NCBI GenBank assembly: GCA_937976315.1
Contig: CALJRR010000085.1
Location: 1-6,637 of the forward strand
DNA: 6,637 nt
Reading direction: 5' to 3'
DNA from: an uncultured Candidatus Saccharibacteria bacterium
GTDB taxonomy: Bacteria; Patescibacteriota; Saccharimonadia; Saccharimonadales; Saccharimonadaceae
Below the pieces are notes generated by a model, which did no database searches, was not told the DNA's origin, and saw nothing but the letters and a program-made list of their open reading frames with translations. Positions 5,242-6,637 of the stretch are shown here, piece after piece (positions within the stretch are counted from its first letter, which is position 1; the number at the start of each line of letters is the position of its first letter). The position numbers and the translations under genes are program-made.

Positions 5242-6308
5242 TTACTAGCATTCTGAGCTTTCAGCTCACGCTCATATCTCTGTAGATTTTCAATCAAATC
5301 GTCGATATCCCCGTTCATTGCAGCGGGGATATTGCTGCGGCTGTAGTGAATGCGGTGGTCGGTGATGCGGTCTTGAGGGAAGTTGTAGGTTCGAATCTTC
5401 TCCGAGCGGTCACCAGTTCCAACCAACGAGCGTCGCTCGGCACTTAATTTGGCGTTTTCCTCGTCAATTTTCATCTGTAACAATCGCGAACGAAGCACGC
5501 TCATAGCTTTCTCGCGGTTTTTAATTTGCGATTTTTCGTCTTGGTTTGTAACTATCATTCCAGTCGGCAAGTGGGTGATTCGCACTGCTGAGTCTGTCGT
5601 GTTCACGCTTTGACCGCCGTGTCCGCTGGAGCGGTAAATGTCAACTCGCAGATCGTTTGGATTTATTTCAATGTCAGCCTCTTCTGCTTCTGGCAAAACC
5701 GCCACTGTTACGGTTGAAGTATGGACGCGACCTTGGCTTTCAGTGACTGGAACTCGCTGAACTCGGTGTACGCCACCTTCGAACTTCAATTTAGAGTATG
5801 GCGCGTCGCCCTTGATCATGAAAATAACTTCTTTATAGCCGCCAGAATCATTGGCTGATTCGCTAATTAGTTCTACTTTATAGCCGTTAGATTCGCACCA
5901 ACGTAAATACATGCGGTATAGTTCCGCCGCAAATAATGACGCCTCATCGCCACCCGCACCGGCGCGGATTTCCATGATGATATTCTTCTCGTCGTTGGGG
6001 TCTTTTGGGGTGAGAAGAATGAATAATTCTTCTTCTAATTCGGTCAATCGAGCTTCGGTTTCAGTAATTTCAAGCTTCGCCAGGGCAGCCAATTCGCCAC
6101 CTTCGTTGGCTAACTTTTTGGCTTCTACTAAGTTTTTTTCCAGGTTTTCTCGCTCTTCGCCTTTGGAGATAAGCGTTTCTAATTCTGAAAATCGTTTGTT
6201 TTTTACCGTAAAATCTGGTGAGCTGTAAGCATCAGGTTGCGCTAAAAAATTGCTTAAATCAGCTCGTTCATTTTTCAGAGAATCCATATCTAAAGAAATC
6301 TTCGCCAT
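5238..6308 (-). CDS. prfA: peptide chain release factor 1 (RF1)
   Basis: RF1 recognises UAA and UAG in the ribosomal A site and triggers hydrolysis of peptidyl-tRNA. The 356-residue length is normal. An N-terminal coiled-coil-rich domain (about 35-98) is followed by the conserved EIRAGAGGDEASLFA (113-127) and the stop-codon anticodon-like tripeptide PVT (187-189, in RVPVTESQGRVHTSTVTVAV). PxT marks RF1; RF2 would have SPF. The catalytic GGQ is at 231-233 (SSGHGGQSVNTTDSAVR), and its Gln is the target of the PrmC encoded in this window. A conserved KIRTYNFPQDRITDHR segment (304-319) completes domain 4. The start at 6308 has an extended -10 nine nt upstream and no Shine-Dalgarno sequence. The gene ends in TAG, the only non-TAA stop among the seven seen here, and overlaps the convergent unknown gene by 4 bp. 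It diverges from the gene at the right edge. Confidence 0.97.
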   Translation of the reverse strand: MAKISLDMDSLKNERADLSNFLAQPDAYSSPDFTVKNKRFSELETLISKGEERENLEKNLVEAKKLANEGGELAALAKLEITETEARLTELEEELFILLTPKDPNDEKNIIMEIRAGAGGDEASLFAAELYRMYLRWCESNGYKVELISESANDSGGYKEVIFMIKGDAPYSKLKFEGGVHRVQRVPVTESQGRVHTSTVTVAVLPEAEEADIEINPNDLRVDIYRSSGHGGQSVNTTDSAVRITHLPTGMIVTNQDEKSQIKNREKAMSVLRSRLLQMKIDEENAKLSAERRSLVGTGDRSEKIRTYNFPQDRITDHRIHYSRSNIPAAMNGDIDDLIENLQRYERELKAQNASN

Positions 6309-6317
6309 ATCTATAAA

Positions 6318-6326
6318 ATTATATCA
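6318..6326 (-). promoter_or_regulatory. prfA promoter (extended -10 TGATATAAT)
   Basis: The minus strand carries TATAAT (plus 6318-6323) with a TGA extension (6324-6326), 9 nt before the ATG at 6308. The hexamer 17 bp upstream (AGAAAG) is not a recognisable -35, so the extended -10 would have to carry the promoter. The predicted leader is about 3 nt or less. Confidence 0.6.
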
Positions 6327-6330
6327 TACA

Positions 6331-6359
6331 TTGACAAATGCTTTCTAGTATTGTATTAT
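6331..6359 (+). promoter_or_regulatory. promoter of the right-edge gene (TTGACA, 17-bp spacer, TATTAT)
   Basis: A perfect TTGACA (6331-6336), a 17-bp spacer and TATTAT (6354-6359) lie just before the start codons at 6360 and 6369. The predicted start point near 6366 favours the ATG at 6369, with a leader of about 3 nt. The core shares TTGACAAAT and TATTATA with the promoter at 4578-4608. It lies back to back with the prfA promoter, 8 bp from its -10 hexamer. Confidence 0.7.
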
Positions 6360-6368
6360 ATGGTGATA

Positions 6369-6637
6369 ATGAGAGAATGCAAGATTGATTCGCGTGATTT
6401 GGCTTACGAAAATACTGATAAGTTGGCGCTTCCTGGCGTTGGAAAGTCATCTGAGCTGGCGCAATGTATTAAAGACCTTCCAGAGGATATCCCAGCAAAC
6501 GATCAGAGAGTTGATTTGATTGTGAAGAGTTTATTTAAGATTGACGCCAATCCAATAGCGAAGCCAGTTCCACTACGTGATTTGAATGAATCAATTAAAG
6601 GTAATATTGCCAGTGAAACAAAAATATCTATATATAA
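6369..6637 (+). CDS. unknown protein, 3'-truncated by the window edge
   Basis: An open frame starts at ATG 6369 (or ATG 6360, three codons earlier) and continues to the right edge without a stop, giving 89 visible codons. I do not recognise the protein. The visible part is soluble, begins MRECKIDSRDLAYENTDKLA and has mixed charge. The short stretch LPGVGKSSELAQCIKDLP (24-41) contains GVGKSS, which only superficially resembles a Walker A motif because the required GxxxxGK[ST] spacing is not met. No signal peptide or membrane segment is visible. Support for a real gene is a consensus promoter placed exactly at the start, codon use like the neighbours and uninterrupted coding. The start at 6369 is preferred because the predicted transcript begins after 6360. 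Confidence 0.72.
   Translation, partial: MRECKIDSRDLAYENTDKLALPGVGKSSELAQCIKDLPEDIPANDQRVDLIVKSLFKIDANPIAKPVPLRDLNESIKGNIASETKISIY

Noticed and set aside
5254..5268. Perfect 6-bp hairpin TGAGCT-TTC-AGCTCA at the end of prfA as a terminator
   Set aside because: It lies within the last prfA codons, and neither strand has a T run after it. It could still affect RNA ends, but the sequence does not show a terminator.
6013..6033. 8-bp inverted repeat AGAAGAAT-N5-ATTCTTCT
   Set aside because: It lies inside prfA and comes from Glu-rich coding (LEEELFI). No T run or context suggests regulation.
6438..6455. GVGKSS in the right-edge protein as a Walker A NTPase motif
   Set aside because: The preceding residues do not give GxxxxGK[ST], and no hydrophobic strand or Walker B is visible in the part seen.
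6605..6620. parS-like sequence (TATTGCCAGTGAAACA)
   Set aside because: It has 12 of 16 matches to the consensus TGTTTCACGTGAAACA and only one half is intact. It lies in a coding region, and half-sites also occur at 1209-1215 (TGTTTCA), so chance is likely.

Overview
This is a compact, single-copy chromosomal segment from a bacterium with a monoderm-type envelope gene set. It most resembles a Patescibacteria/CPR lineage, with Candidatus Saccharibacteria (TM7) as the best guess. That assignment is inference: it rests on small gene sizes, almost no intergenic DNA, a LytR-CpsA-Psr (LCP) enzyme beside a divergent small signal peptidase I, an NLPY variant of the PrmC motif, and start codons placed almost directly on -10 boxes. 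No 16S gene or other decisive marker is present. The visible stop codons fit the standard bacterial code: six TAA and one TAG.

Layout, left to right. A 5'-truncated parB (chromosome partitioning) runs off the left edge. It converges on signal peptidase I (lepB, minus strand). lepB diverges from a 547-residue LCP cell-wall glycopolymer ligase; their promoters overlap within about 40 bp. The LCP gene is followed by a multi-pass membrane protein of unknown function on the same strand, with its own extended -10. This converges, with a 4-bp overlap, on prmC (methyltransferase of release-factor glutamine, minus strand). A 144-bp divergent promoter region then leads to an unrecognised soluble acidic protein of 198 residues (plus strand), which converges, again with a 4-bp overlap, on prfA (release factor 1, minus strand). 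prfA diverges from a last, 3'-truncated, unrecognised plus-strand gene that runs off the right edge. No gap longer than 300 bases lacks a gene. No tRNA, rRNA, CRISPR array, insertion sequence or attachment site was seen.

Three functional themes stand out. Envelope: signal peptidase, LCP ligase and membrane protein. Translation termination: RF1 and the enzyme that methylates its GGQ glutamine, split by an oppositely oriented gene of unknown function. Chromosome segregation: ParB.

The most unusual signals are regulatory. Six of the seven visible starts have a TATAAT or TATTAT -10 box only 7 to 10 nt before the ATG and no Shine-Dalgarno sequence, so their transcripts should be leaderless or nearly so. 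The exception is the 198-residue unknown gene, which has a leader of about 30 nt with an AAAGGA element. Its promoter spacer contains a perfect (AG)7 tract that makes the spacer 19 bp; loss of one AG unit would restore 17 bp. The truncated unknown gene at the right edge has a near-identical promoter core (TTGACAAAT...TATTATA) with a 17-bp spacer. This suggests a slippage-tunable promoter on a gene that lies between prmC and prfA.
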